From an uncultured Flavobacteriaceae bacterium (GTDB lineage Bacteria > Bacteroidota > Bacteroidia > Flavobacteriales > Flavobacteriaceae): DNA of 64,000 nucleotides. Both the position numbers and the translations under genes were made by a program. Shown piece after piece: positions 18,951 through 28,100 of this stretch. Location: NCBI GenBank assembly GCA_913045325.1, contig CAJWPZ010000001.1:62001-126000 (forward strand). Reading direction: 5' to 3'. The notes below the pieces were generated by a model. It was not told the origin of the DNA and searched no databases. It saw only the letters and a program-made list of their open reading frames with translations. Within the stretch, counting starts at the first letter, position 1. Each line of letters begins with the position of its first letter.

Positions 18951-19553
18951 CTAGGTTAACACCTGTGTAATATCCTCAATAATACTTTGGCCTTTATCTT
19001 TGGTGTACCACACTTGCAAATCTTTTTTAAACTCTGGGCTAAGGCTACCATTGGCAGCTTTATAATCGGTTACCATTTTTGTGGCAACACTAGGTCTTGG
19101 GCCCCATGTTCCAATAATATCTCCAGAGACCCCATCTACAGCAATCAACTTAGGGATTGCCATGGCATCGTTGGTTAAAAAATGTTCCATAAGTTGTTTG
19201 TGCTGATCTCGCAGCACTACTTTTAAGGTAAGATGTGGTATTAAAAGTGCTATTTTGTTAAGCACAGGCAAAGACTGTGCGGCATCACCACACCAGCTTT
19301 CTGTGAGTACAAGCCAAGTTACTTTCTTTTGATAATTAGAAAAAATAGTTTGGTGCCCTTCTGAAATTTTAGTGGTTTTATCCAAGCGTTTCATTCTTGC
19401 GTCATTTAGCTTGGTGTAATTAATTAGAGCATCTGCTTGATTTGTCCCTGTGGTGGTATTGGATCTAACGTGGTTAGACACTACTTCTCTATACTCTTTA
19501 TAGGTATTACCTAATGCTAAGGCGTTTTTTATTAGTGCTTGTTTTGTATCCAT
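18951..19553 (-). CDS. Cytoplasmic thioredoxin-family protein, single active-site cysteine
   Basis: A 200-residue thioredoxin-fold protein with no signal peptide. The redox site reads ESWCGDAAQ (residues 85-93): Cys88 is present but the second cysteine of CxxC is replaced by alanine. A cis-proline context AIPKLI lies near 142. The N-terminal 70 residues are helical and family-specific. I know this WCGDA type as a common Bacteroidota thioredoxin-family protein of unassigned role. A monothiol mechanism or a non-redox binding role is inferred. Confidence 0.82.
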   Translation of the reverse strand: MDTKQALIKNALALGNTYKEYREVVSNHVRSNTTTGTNQADALINYTKLNDARMKRLDKTTKISEGHQTIFSNYQKKVTWLVLTESWCGDAAQSLPVLNKIALLIPHLTLKVVLRDQHKQLMEHFLTNDAMAIPKLIAVDGVSGDIIGTWGPRPSVATKMVTDYKAANGSLSPEFKKDLQVWYTKDKGQSIIEDITQVLT

Positions 19554-19741
19554 CTATTTTTAATAAGTTTATAAGTAAACTATAGTTGTAAAAATACTGC
19601 CATTAGCAAATCAAAAAAAAAAATTAATACATTTTAACTAAAGTCTTTAAATAAGATTTCAGTATTACCAAAAATGTGTATTTTTAGGAATTACAAACTA
19701 AATTGAGCATGTAACCATCTCTTAACTAAAATTTTAAAATC

Positions 19742-21028
19742 ATGAAAAAAAATTATTTTACAATCGCATTCGTTTTCTGCTTTGCTTTTATGGGTATTGC
19801 ACAAAACACAGTAACGGTAGATGCAAGTGCAGAGCAACTTGGCTATGCAGCTGTCTTCAACTTCGATGGTAGTCTCGCCTTTGGACAACCTTGGGGAGTG
19901 CCAGAATTACAAACCATAGTAGATCCTGCAAATAATACTATGAGCTTGCATCCTAATTTCAACACCTACGGTGATAATCCAACTGATCCATTTTGGGTAA
20001 ATCAAACATCGTTGCTTGGCGCTAAATTCATGCGCATGGAAACCTATGTTCAGAGCACCGAGTTAGTTGGTAGTCCACTTACCTTTGAAGGTACTGTACA
20101 GGAAAACACACTTCAAGATAGTGGATATGTTGTATTTAATGTAAATAATGGGCCGCTACTAGGCCAGCATCAATCAGTTCCTGCAGGTTTTGGAGGAGCA
20201 TTTACAACTGATGGGGTAACTGAAGATTTAGTGCTTTTACTTGATGAGGAAAGTGATCCAGATCCCAACGATGGCTGTGAATCAGTTACTAATTCTGGTG
20301 ATTTATCAGGAAAAATTGCACTAATTAGAAGAGGAACATGTGAATTTGGCTTTAAGGCATTGGTAGCACAAAATGCAGGAGCTATTGCTGTTGTGGTGAT
20401 TAATAATGTTGAAGGTCCTCCTATTATAATGGCGGGTGGTGATTTTGGAGATCAGGTGACTATTCCTGCATTAATGATTTCTGATGTAACTGGTGCAGCG
20501 ATTGTTGCAGAATTAGAAGCTGGCAATACAGTTAATTCAACAATGTTTTTTACAAATTATATTATGTATGCATTTATTAAGGTTTTTAATAGTGACTTTA
20601 GTGTTGTCAAAGATGTCTACGCATCTTTAGAAGAAGCTGGTACTGATTTCTCTTTTACTTTTGACGATATTGAGGATACAGATGCTTTTGTTCAATATGG
20701 TTTTGGAATTGCGGGAATAAATGCAAACCCTGCAGATGAGGCGACCTTAGGAAGTGTTGTTGTAACAAGCAATACGCTATCGGTTAGCGATTTTAATACT
20801 ATTAATGTTTCGCTTTTTCCAAACCCAACCACTAATAATATAAGCATCCAGTCAGATAAGCAAATTACAGATGTTGCAATTTACAATACACTTGGACAAA
20901 CTGTAAAGAATGCCTCTCCACAGGCAACTAACTTCTCTATAGAAACATCTAATTTAAATACGGGTGTTTATTTTGTAACCTTAAAAACAGATGCAGCTAG
21001 CAAAACAATAAAGTTTATCAAGCAATAA
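19742..21028 (+). CDS. T9SS-sorted protein with a PA (protease-associated) domain
   Basis: A 428-residue secreted protein. It has a signal peptide (MKKNYFTIAFVFCFAFMGIAQ), a beta-rich N-terminal module to about residue 130 and a PA domain around 135-270 (SGKIALIRRGTCEFG, AGAIAVVVINN, ITIPALMIS-like). The beta module resumes at YAFIKVFNSDFSVV, and a type A T9SS sorting domain starts near 352 (SLFPNPTTNNISI) and ends in TIKFIKQ. PA domains usually flank protease catalytic domains, but none is seen here. The PA domain appears to interrupt the surrounding module. It is a single-gene unit. Confidence 0.85.
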   Translation: MKKNYFTIAFVFCFAFMGIAQNTVTVDASAEQLGYAAVFNFDGSLAFGQPWGVPELQTIVDPANNTMSLHPNFNTYGDNPTDPFWVNQTSLLGAKFMRMETYVQSTELVGSPLTFEGTVQENTLQDSGYVVFNVNNGPLLGQHQSVPAGFGGAFTTDGVTEDLVLLLDEESDPDPNDGCESVTNSGDLSGKIALIRRGTCEFGFKALVAQNAGAIAVVVINNVEGPPIIMAGGDFGDQVTIPALMISDVTGAAIVAELEAGNTVNSTMFFTNYIMYAFIKVFNSDFSVVKDVYASLEEAGTDFSFTFDDIEDTDAFVQYGFGIAGINANPADEATLGSVVVTSNTLSVSDFNTINVSLFPNPTTNNISIQSDKQITDVAIYNTLGQTVKNASPQATNFSIETSNLNTGVYFVTLKTDAASKTIKFIKQ

Positions 21029-21049
21029 AATAATTGTATTGTATTTTAA

Positions 21050-21093
21050 AAAAGGTAATTGCTCAAATTTTTAGAGCAATTACCTTTTTTTTT
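21050..21093. terminator. Terminator after the PA-domain gene
   Basis: AAAGGTAATTGCTC pairs with GAGCAATTACCTTT and is followed by nine T. An A run at the left makes it usable from the opposite strand as well. Confidence 0.85.
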
Positions 21094-21117
21094 ATAAACC
21101 AATTTATATTTTTAGAA

Positions 21118-21465
21118 TTACCTCTTTTGGAGGGTAAGGTATTTGTTGTTGGTAGTGTCTATATCTAAGGCTCGTAAGGTCTGTATGTATCTGTTTACAT
21201 ACATTTTAGGGGTAGAGGCATCTGCTTGTAATAATGCTTCAAGCCATTTTTTTGCAGTGAGATAATCATTTTTAAAATAATACCCGTCAGCTAATTTTTT
21301 ATAAACAGCGGGAGTTCCGTAGCCGTCTTTTACATACTGCTCGTAGACTCTCATTAAATCAATATCTTTATTGACATCTATTTTTTCAACTTCGGTAGTT
21401 TGGGCTGTTATTGTGGTACTTAAAGAAAATAAAAACAGTAGGGCTACTAGTGTAAATGGCTTCAT
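21118..21465 (-). CDS. Small secreted hypothetical protein, TPR-like
   Basis: A 115-residue exported protein. The start at 21465 gives a clean signal peptide (MKPFTLVALLFLFSLSTTITAQ). The mature part contains AVYKKLADGYYFKNDYLTAKKW, which resembles the TPR-like N-terminal region of flavobacterial OmpA/PorE-type proteins, but no OmpA domain follows. It may be a shortened relative of those proteins. Function is unknown. Confidence 0.7.
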   Translation of the reverse strand: MKPFTLVALLFLFSLSTTITAQTTEVEKIDVNKDIDLMRVYEQYVKDGYGTPAVYKKLADGYYFKNDYLTAKKWLEALLQADASTPKMYVNRYIQTLRALDIDTTNNKYLTLQKR

Positions 21466-21568
21466 GTGGTTTATGGTAAAAGTTGGTTTCAACTAGATAT
21501 ATAATACTAGGGCGCCAAAAGCATTAAAAATTTGTTACTTAAAAACACGAAGGTGCTATAAGAGGGTT

Positions 21569-23296
21569 TTACAGCTTTATTATTTTCTTGGTAATGCTTC
21601 CAAAGGCCCCTGTAAAGGTCGCAAACAAAGCGCCTCTCCAACTATCTTGCAGCTCAAGGGTAAGAGTGCCGTTTGCTTGGGTTACTTGCCTGGTGTAAAG
21701 CTCTTGGCCAAGAATGTTAGTGATGGTTACCCTAAGGGGTCCCTCTACATCTTTAAATGTAAAACGAACACTCTCTCTAGCCGGGTTTGGAAAGGGACCG
21801 GTAATAGTATGTACTTTAAAATCTGCGGCGCCTAATTCACCCACTTGGATCGTCCAAAAACCCTCTGGGGCAACAATAGGTCTAGATAGGGTTTTTCCGG
21901 AGCTTGCCTGAGCCCATATGTAATACTCAACATTGCTTGTTTGCACAGTAATATCTGAACTCCAGATATCATTACTGGTCAAACTCATAGCTGCTTGTTG
22001 GTAGGTAGTAGTGCCCACTTCTCTGTAAAAAACAGAGGCGTTTGCTATACCGCTATTGTGTTTTATACTTGCCTCTATGGTAATGCTCGTGTTTTCTGGA
22101 GCTGATGGTATGGCTTGATGTACAATCCAAAGAGGGTCTGCAACACCAATTGAATGGGTAATGCAATGAATAGCGCCCAAAGAGGAAATTAAATTCTCAC
22201 CTTGATTGTCTACATCAATACCCACTACATTGTATCCTGGCATTAAATCACGCCATTGAGCTAGCGCAGGATTGTCTACACTTGGCCGGTAGGTAGGTAC
22301 TAATATTGTTTTATTTACAAACACTGCATTGGTATAGGTTCTGTAATATCCTCCATTGTCTGGGTAATTACCACTGGTACTTGGCGGGGCATCAATCCAG
22401 TTTACTTTGTAAGGTGTGCCGAAGCCGGAGACTTCATTGTCCAGGACCTCTTGAATATTTGCCTCTATCTGTGGGCCGTCTGCAACTCCTTGTGGATATC
22501 TACTCACCACAAGGGTTTGCTCATCGATAAGTTTCATGTGCATATCGATATGGTTGATTACATCATAGGGAAGGGCCTGCATTTTTATATAATTCTGGAT
22601 CCCCATATAATCCTCCATGATTTGATCTATTTGGGCTTCTGTTTTTGCAGATACATTGTAGGGGTTTCCTGGCTCGTTTTCTTCTAATATTAGCTCAGAG
22701 GCAAAGGCATTTCCCAGCCCATCACTCATATAATTTCCACCTGTATTTACTAAATCATTAGGCGCCGTATCTGTTACATACAATGGAATATCTAAAAGCA
22801 TTGCATGACCAAAGGGCACCGTGTCATCATTTGGCCTGGGTCTATTGTATATCCAATCTGTGAGTGCTCTGTCTCCAACCTGATTCTCATAAATGGTGTT
22901 TCCAGCATAATCACGTATCCAGATGCTATCCCAATCTCTGTCCATGAAAATAACATTGGTTAAATCTATTCCAGCATTGGTTAGTGTATTTGTGACAGCA
23001 TTTTGGTTTTGAGTCGTGATAATAACCTTACATTCTTGAACTCCAGCAGCAACAATTTGAGTTAAAATACCATCATAGTTTGCCTGCCAGGTGATGACCA
23101 AATATTCTATTTCCTCCCACTCTGCAGCTGCCCTAACAGGAACACTTGGGGGTGGGGTCATGGTATATTTTGCGAACTGATAGTCTGAAATTATTTGCTT
23201 TTCAGTTTCAGTTAAACCCTTTGGTAATTGAGCGCTCACAATAGTGGTGATAAACAAAAGCAATAGGGCAACATACTTGTTTAAAAATATTTTCAT
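21569..23296 (-). CDS. Secreted peptidylarginine deiminase (PPAD type) with T9SS sorting domain
   Basis: A 575-residue secreted protein. The signal peptide is MKIFLNKYVALLLLFITTIVSAQ. A guanidine-group-modifying deiminase domain (about 50-390), an Ig-like module (about 395-480) and a T9SS sorting domain (GPFPNPARESVRFTF to KIIKL) follow. Catalytic positions expected from Porphyromonas gingivalis PPAD are visible: Asp129 (WIRDYAG), His249 and Asp251 (INHIDMH), an Asn near 323 and Cys378 (GAIHCIT). The substrate-carboxylate pair is R152/R154 (NRPRPND). This favours a protein-citrullinating enzyme over plain agmatine deiminase. Family placement is confident; peptide substrate is inferred. Confidence 0.88.
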   Translation of the reverse strand: MKIFLNKYVALLLLFITTIVSAQLPKGLTETEKQIISDYQFAKYTMTPPPSVPVRAAAEWEEIEYLVITWQANYDGILTQIVAAGVQECKVIITTQNQNAVTNTLTNAGIDLTNVIFMDRDWDSIWIRDYAGNTIYENQVGDRALTDWIYNRPRPNDDTVPFGHAMLLDIPLYVTDTAPNDLVNTGGNYMSDGLGNAFASELILEENEPGNPYNVSAKTEAQIDQIMEDYMGIQNYIKMQALPYDVINHIDMHMKLIDEQTLVVSRYPQGVADGPQIEANIQEVLDNEVSGFGTPYKVNWIDAPPSTSGNYPDNGGYYRTYTNAVFVNKTILVPTYRPSVDNPALAQWRDLMPGYNVVGIDVDNQGENLISSLGAIHCITHSIGVADPLWIVHQAIPSAPENTSITIEASIKHNSGIANASVFYREVGTTTYQQAAMSLTSNDIWSSDITVQTSNVEYYIWAQASSGKTLSRPIVAPEGFWTIQVGELGAADFKVHTITGPFPNPARESVRFTFKDVEGPLRVTITNILGQELYTRQVTQANGTLTLELQDSWRGALFATFTGAFGSITKKIIKL

Positions 23297-23386
23297 GGGT
23301 AATTTTTTATAAAAGTCTGAAACTTTTGTGAATTTCAGTAGTAGTAAGGATATTTATGTGAGAATTAAAACTCTAAACTCACATTA

Positions 23387-24028
23387 TTAACAAAGATAAG
23401 ATAGAAATAACGCTCTATCAATCTCTCTGGCTCCTAAACTCTCCAGATGACTGGTATATACCTGACAATCTATTAGGGTGTAGTTTTGTGTAATACACCA
23501 AGCCACCAAATGAGCAAAAGCAATTTTTGAAGTGTCTGTCTTTTTACTAAACATACTCTCTCCACTAAACAGTTTATTTCCAGGCAAATCTATACCATAC
23601 AGCCCTCCAACTAGTATATCGTTATCCCAAACTTCAATAGACATTGCGCTATTTTGACGGTGCAGTTCTAGATAGCTTTGTTTCATTTGCTGGCTTATCC
23701 AGGTGCCCTGTTGCCCGTCTCTTTGCACCTGGGCGCAGGCATCTATGACGTGCTCAAAAGCAGTATTAAAAGTGACCTTGTAAGGGCTTGTGCGAAGTGT
23801 TTTTTTAAGTGATTTTGAAAGTTTAAATTCTTTTGGAAATAACACCATTCTTGGATTTGGACTCCACCAAAGGATGGGCTCACCCTGAGAAAACCACGGG
23901 AATATACCTTTGCGGTACCCTAGCAATATGCGCTGTGGAGATAAATCACCTCCAAGCGCTACAACACCATTATGATCTGCGGTGGCAGGATCTGGAAACC
24001 AATGTGTATGATCAAGTACATGCATCAT
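23387..24028 (-). CDS. aat: Leucyl/phenylalanyl-tRNA-protein transferase
   Basis: A 213-residue Aat, which adds Leu or Phe from tRNA to N-terminal Arg/Lys for the N-end-rule pathway. Family motifs are WFPDPATAD, ALGGDLSPQRILLGYRKGIFPWF, WWSPNPRMVL and GGLYGIDLPGNKLFSGESMFS. A much longer frame exists upstream, but it only shadows the transporter gene. I take ATG 24028 (or 24025), which overlaps the transporter stop in an ATGATG arrangement, implying translational coupling. Confidence 0.95.
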   Translation of the reverse strand: MMHVLDHTHWFPDPATADHNGVVALGGDLSPQRILLGYRKGIFPWFSQGEPILWWSPNPRMVLFPKEFKLSKSLKKTLRTSPYKVTFNTAFEHVIDACAQVQRDGQQGTWISQQMKQSYLELHRQNSAMSIEVWDNDILVGGLYGIDLPGNKLFSGESMFSKKTDTSKIAFAHLVAWCITQNYTLIDCQVYTSHLESLGAREIDRALFLSYLC

Positions 24029-25401
24029 AATAGCAACAACCCTGCAATATAAACAACCGTGCCAAGAAGCATTAATAAAAGAGTATAGGGCAAAATCTCT
24101 CTTGCCTTTAATTTTGTGATTCCTAATAGGGGTAATGCCCAAAAAGGTTGCAGCATATTTGTGATTTGATCTCCGTAAGACAAAGCCATAATAGCTTTTG
24201 GCAAGCCAACACCTAATTTTAGAGCAGATTCTATCACAATAGGACCTTGTATGGCCCATTGCCCACCTCCACTTGGCACAAATATATTAACCAGCCCGGC
24301 GCTTATGAAAGTAAAAATTGGGAGGGTTTGAGTGGTAGAAATAGAAACAAAAAAGTCTGAAATATCAACAACCATCCCACTTTCTCTCATTATACCCATA
24401 ATACCAAAATACAGCGGAAATTGAATTAAAATACCCGTTGCTCCTTTTATGGCCTCCTCTAGGGCGTTAAGGAAATTTTTAAAGTTTTTATGCAGTAAAA
24501 AAGCCAAGCCCAACATGAAAAAGTTCAACAAATTTGGAGTAATGGAGAGGGTCCCTAAAGCTCCCCAATACCTATAAAAGAATGCTGCCAAAACCAAAAG
24601 GCCAAAACCAATACCCAAGACATTAGATTGATCTAACTTTTCTGCACCCCTTAGGTGTGTTTTGTTTGAAACATCAGGGCTGTAAATTGGCAAATTGGTT
24701 GGTGTTGTAGGTGCTTTTTTTGCAATAAAAAATAACAGCGTTGGCACCAAGACAAGCAAAATCACAAATAAAGTTAAGTTAAAAGTGCTTAATACTGTTT
24801 GGTCAAAGGCAATGCTTTCTGGGAGTTGGGCCTTTAGATTTGCGTCACTAAGACTTGACATTATATCCTGTATATGGCCATTCTCTGCAACTTTTAATGG
24901 TGCAGAACCGCTAATGCCTCCATGCCAAATCATGAGCCCCACATATCCAGAGGCGCCCACCAAAGGATAATTAATTGAAAAGCCTCTATTTTGGGCAGAT
25001 TCTGCAACTTTTCTGGCCAAAATTGCACCAAAAATGAGCCCTAAACCCCAATTAAAAAAAGAAACTATCATGGTGGTTACACTTACCAAAACAACAGCAC
25101 TTGCCGTAGAATGAACAAATTGGGTGAGTTTTCCAATAAGGGTGTTTAACGGACTACTTAAAACCAAAATATGCCCTAACACTAAAATAAGCATCATTTG
25201 GTAGGCAAATACCAGTAAGGCATTGTTCCAAATTCCTTTTTCCCAATAAGATAAAATAGTTAAAAAATGATTGTTTTGGTTAACAGGGCTTGTAAAGAAA
25301 AAAGCCAATGAAATGGTGAGTAATGTTAACAATACTGCAATAGCAAAAGGAGATGGCAGTACTTTTTTAAATATATTTTCTATCGATCGTGTAATAGACA
25401 T
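24025..25401 (-). CDS. Short-chain fatty acid transporter (AtoE family)
   Basis: A 458-residue integral membrane protein with about twelve hydrophobic segments. The segments FFNWGLGLIFGAILARK, GLMIWHGGISGSAPL and FVPSGGGQWAIQGPIV identify the AtoE short-chain fatty acid transporter family. I start at ATG 25401 (MSITRSIENIF); the 20 extra codons upstream include a -7-like TAAATTTG at 25416-25423 and are not conserved in character. It is coupled to aat at its 3' end. Uptake of short-chain fatty acids is the family role; it is not shown here. Confidence 0.88.
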   Translation of the reverse strand: MSITRSIENIFKKVLPSPFAIAVLLTLLTISLAFFFTSPVNQNNHFLTILSYWEKGIWNNALLVFAYQMMLILVLGHILVLSSPLNTLIGKLTQFVHSTASAVVLVSVTTMIVSFFNWGLGLIFGAILARKVAESAQNRGFSINYPLVGASGYVGLMIWHGGISGSAPLKVAENGHIQDIMSSLSDANLKAQLPESIAFDQTVLSTFNLTLFVILLVLVPTLLFFIAKKAPTTPTNLPIYSPDVSNKTHLRGAEKLDQSNVLGIGFGLLVLAAFFYRYWGALGTLSITPNLLNFFMLGLAFLLHKNFKNFLNALEEAIKGATGILIQFPLYFGIMGIMRESGMVVDISDFFVSISTTQTLPIFTFISAGLVNIFVPSGGGQWAIQGPIVIESALKLGVGLPKAIMALSYGDQITNMLQPFWALPLLGITKLKAREILPYTLLLMLLGTVVYIAGLLLL

Positions 25402-25465
25402 GCCGTAAAAATAAACAAATTTAACACCAACACTAGGTCCTTTTTTAGAACTTTTGCACATAAAA

Positions 25466-25497
25466 AAACGCCCAGAAGTTGATACCTCTGGGCGTTT
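25466..25497 (-). terminator. Terminator after the DUF3127 gene
   Basis: On the minus strand AAACGCCCAGA pairs with TCTGGGCGTTT, followed by TTTTTTA. It begins about 20 bases past the DUF3127 stop. Confidence 0.85.
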
Positions 25498-25517
25498 AAA
25501 ACATATACTTTTAGTCT

Positions 25518-25901
25518 TTAAAAAGGAAGATCGTCGTTGTCTTCCTGGTTTAAATCACTTGCAGGCTCAAATGCGTCTGCAGGAGGCATTGGAGGCATTG
25601 CAGGGGCTCCCGCTGCAGCCTGTGGGGCTCCTTCGATTCTCCAACCTTGTATAGAATTGAAATATTTTGTGACATTTGTTTTTGGATCTAACCACTCACG
25701 TCCTCTTAGGTTGATGCTTACTTTTACATCTTGTCCCGGTGCGTAGCTATTCAACAAATCTGTTTTGTCTTGTACAAACTCAATCATGATGTGTTGAGGG
25801 TACTGCTCTTCTGTGGTTATTACCAACTCTCTTTTTCTGAAACCGTTGCTGCCAAAAGTTTGAGTTTCTCCAACTAGTTTTACTTTTCCTTCTACTTCCA
25901 T
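25518..25901 (-). CDS. DUF3127 protein with an SSB-like acidic C-terminal tip
   Basis: A 127-residue cytoplasmic protein of DUF3127. The first 90 residues are a compact beta-rich domain (GKVKLVGETQTFG, KRELVITTEEQYPQH, GREWLDP). A low-complexity Ala/Pro/Met linker follows (about 91-112), and the tail ends EDNDDLPF. The SSB protein in this window ends SQEDDLPF, so the two share linker style and tip. That tip in SSB recruits DNA-repair partners. I infer that DUF3127 is an OB-fold, SSB-like protein; there is no direct evidence that it binds DNA. Confidence 0.85.
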   Translation of the reverse strand: MEVEGKVKLVGETQTFGSNGFRKRELVITTEEQYPQHIMIEFVQDKTDLLNSYAPGQDVKVSINLRGREWLDPKTNVTKYFNSIQGWRIEGAPQAAAGAPAMPPMPPADAFEPASDLNQEDNDDLPF

Positions 25902-26009
25902 AATGTTACATTTCCATCATACGCTTTTATTTTTCACGTTAATGGCCATCTTTAAAAATTAATATATCGTTTTAAGTATTTGGTTTCCCTTCAGAAATAA
26001 TTAGTTAAT

Positions 26010-26840
26010 TTATTGTTTTATAAGCAGCTCCCAAGCACCTTGGGTATCATCCAAAGCTAAGCGTTTTTGAGCCTCTTGTGCCACCTGCTGTGTTACATGT
26101 ACTATAGCCTGTGCGCCCTGTGGCAACACCTGAACATTTGCCAACATGGCAAGATCATTTCCTGTTAGAAACTTGCTTGTACAAACAACCTTTGGCAATT
26201 GGTCAAACCCAATACCAAGAGTAGATAGTGGCTTTGGAACTTCAAACATACCTTCTTTTGCTCTGCCATACCAATTACCGCCCATTCTTGAAACTGCATC
26301 CAATTTTACAGGATCTATGTTACCATTTGTATCCAAAATAGCTTCGTCGATATGCATTTTAAGCACTTCACAAATCACCAGGTTTCCTGCTCCCCCTTCT
26401 GTTCCTAAAGAGACTACTTCATTTACCTTGCACTCAAACTGTACTGGAGATTCAGCCACTCTAGGAGGCTTAATGGTTTGTGAGGCCAAGGGTGTTAACC
26501 CTGCTTTCTCAAACTCATTGACCCCTTTGCCATACTCTGTACTGGAGAGAGACATTTGTTGTACAATATCATAATTTACAATATTTATAACCACCTGTTT
26601 TACTTGCAATACATTTTCATAGGTGTGCTTTGTGGTGTTGTCACGACCGCGCCTTGCAGGAGAAAAAATCATGATAGGCGGGTTTGCGCTAAATACATTG
26701 AAAAAACTAAACGGCGAAAGATTCACGTTACCCATCGCATCTATAGTACTGGCAAAGGCAATAGGCCTTGGTGTTACCGCTCCTAACATGTAGCCGTGTA
26801 ATGCGGCTGTACTTACTGCTTTTGGATCAATGGTTTTCAT
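26010..26840 (-). CDS. Flavin reductase-like, FMN-binding split-barrel protein
   Basis: A 276-residue member of the flavin reductase-like (DIM6/NTAB) family with an FMN-binding split barrel. The N-terminal segment GAVTPRPIAFASTIDAMGNVNLSPFSFF (quoted here only by its key parts PRPIAF and NLSPFSFF, residues 24-48) is typical, as are IMIFSPARR and GEGG-type turns later. The partner oxygenase, if any, is not nearby. A TATCTTTG -7 box lies at 26846-26853 on the minus strand, immediately before the start. It is a single-gene unit. Confidence 0.87.
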   Translation of the reverse strand: MKTIDPKAVSTAALHGYMLGAVTPRPIAFASTIDAMGNVNLSPFSFFNVFSANPPIMIFSPARRGRDNTTKHTYENVLQVKQVVINIVNYDIVQQMSLSSTEYGKGVNEFEKAGLTPLASQTIKPPRVAESPVQFECKVNEVVSLGTEGGAGNLVICEVLKMHIDEAILDTNGNIDPVKLDAVSRMGGNWYGRAKEGMFEVPKPLSTLGIGFDQLPKVVCTSKFLTGNDLAMLANVQVLPQGAQAIVHVTQQVAQEAQKRLALDDTQGAWELLIKQ

Positions 26841-26939
26841 ATATACAAAGATAGCAATTACAGTAGTGTGTAAAAATTTGGTTGTACAATAATATTAACA
26901 TAATTACATTATATTTATCACAACTTAATGTAGTTCTTC

Positions 26940-28100
26940 ATGCAGCAAAATACATCTATTGTTCGTTGGGTTTTTATAGCAGCTACCGCCATTGTTGTAG
27001 GGCTTATTATATGGAATACACTTTCTTTTTTTAAAGAATTAAAAGAAAATGAACGGCAAAAAATGCAAATTTTCGCAGAGGCATTTAAAGAAGTTTCTTC
27101 ATCTACGATCCTTATAAACGCTAATATTAGTAAAATTTCAACAGAGGCAATACGGCTCAACAGTACAACGCCCATGATTAGCTTTAGTCATGCAGATAGT
27201 ATCTATAACAGCAAAAACATTGATGAGCGTATTTTAAAATCTCCAAGCAAAAGAGATGCGCTTATTAAAGAATTTAAATCTGAATATAAGCCTCTTGAAT
27301 TAAAATACGAGGGTAAAATATTTCAGACCGTATACTTTGGTAACTCTCCACTGATTAATAAATTAAAATACTACCCTGCGATACTCATAGTAATACTAAT
27401 GCTTTTTGTTACTGTAATATACTACTTCAATGAAACGGCAAAATCTTCCATACAAAATAAACTATGGGCTGGTATGGCAAAAGAAACGGCGCATCAAATT
27501 GGAACACCTCTATCCTCCTTGGTTGGCTGGACAGAAATACTAAGAAGCGAGAACGTAAATCCAGAGTATATTCTTGAAATGGAAAAAGACATTAAACGCC
27601 TAGAGACCATAACAGATCGTTTTTCTAAAGTGGGCTCAAAACCAAAACTGGCCAAAGCAGATATTGTTTCAGAAACGATCTTAGCCTATGATTATTTAAA
27701 AAGTAGAAGTTCTAAACTTATACATTTTAAAATAAGCACGCCAACAAGCCCTATTTACGTAAAATTAAACTCCCAATTGTTTGGTTGGACAATTGAAAAC
27801 CTAGTTAAAAATGGCATTGATGCCATGCGAGGAAAAGGAGACATAGAAGTGATTGTAGAAACAGGTCCTAAAAATGCACTCATTTACATCACAGATACCG
27901 GAAAAGGTATTCCAAAGAGGTATCACAAAAGAATCTTTACCACTGGCTTTACCTCAAAAAAAAGAGGGTGGGGCCTTGGGCTCTCCCTGGCAAAACGAAT
28001 TGTTCATGAATACCACAATGGAAACATTAGAGTTTTAAAAAGCGTTCAAGATAAAGGGACTACCTTTGTAATCTCACTTCCGATTATAGATAACGCATGA
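26940..28100 (+). CDS. Membrane sensor histidine kinase, no adjacent response regulator
   Basis: A 386-residue kinase. TM1 is at residues 9-31, a 110-residue extracytoplasmic sensor follows, and TM2 is at about 145-163. The H-box is KETAHQIGTPLSSL with His185. The N-box is ENLVKNGIDAMR, G1 is DTGKGIP and G2 is GWGLGLSLAKRI. The sensor domain has no motif I recognise. No response regulator lies beside it. Its TGA overlaps the ATG of the next gene, so the zinc-ribbon membrane protein is its translational partner. Confidence 0.92.
   Translation: MQQNTSIVRWVFIAATAIVVGLIIWNTLSFFKELKENERQKMQIFAEAFKEVSSSTILINANISKISTEAIRLNSTTPMISFSHADSIYNSKNIDERILKSPSKRDALIKEFKSEYKPLELKYEGKIFQTVYFGNSPLINKLKYYPAILIVILMLFVTVIYYFNETAKSSIQNKLWAGMAKETAHQIGTPLSSLVGWTEILRSENVNPEYILEMEKDIKRLETITDRFSKVGSKPKLAKADIVSETILAYDYLKSRSSKLIHFKISTPTSPIYVKLNSQLFGWTIENLVKNGIDAMRGKGDIEVIVETGPKNALIYITDTGKGIPKRYHKRIFTTGFTSKKRGWGLGLSLAKRIVHEYHNGNIRVLKSVQDKGTTFVISLPIIDNA

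Noticed and set aside
24029..24259. Long N-terminal extension of aat
   Set aside because: It is the reverse reading of the fatty acid transporter end. Aat normally begins near HVLDHTHWFPDP, and the ATGATG overlap explains the start.
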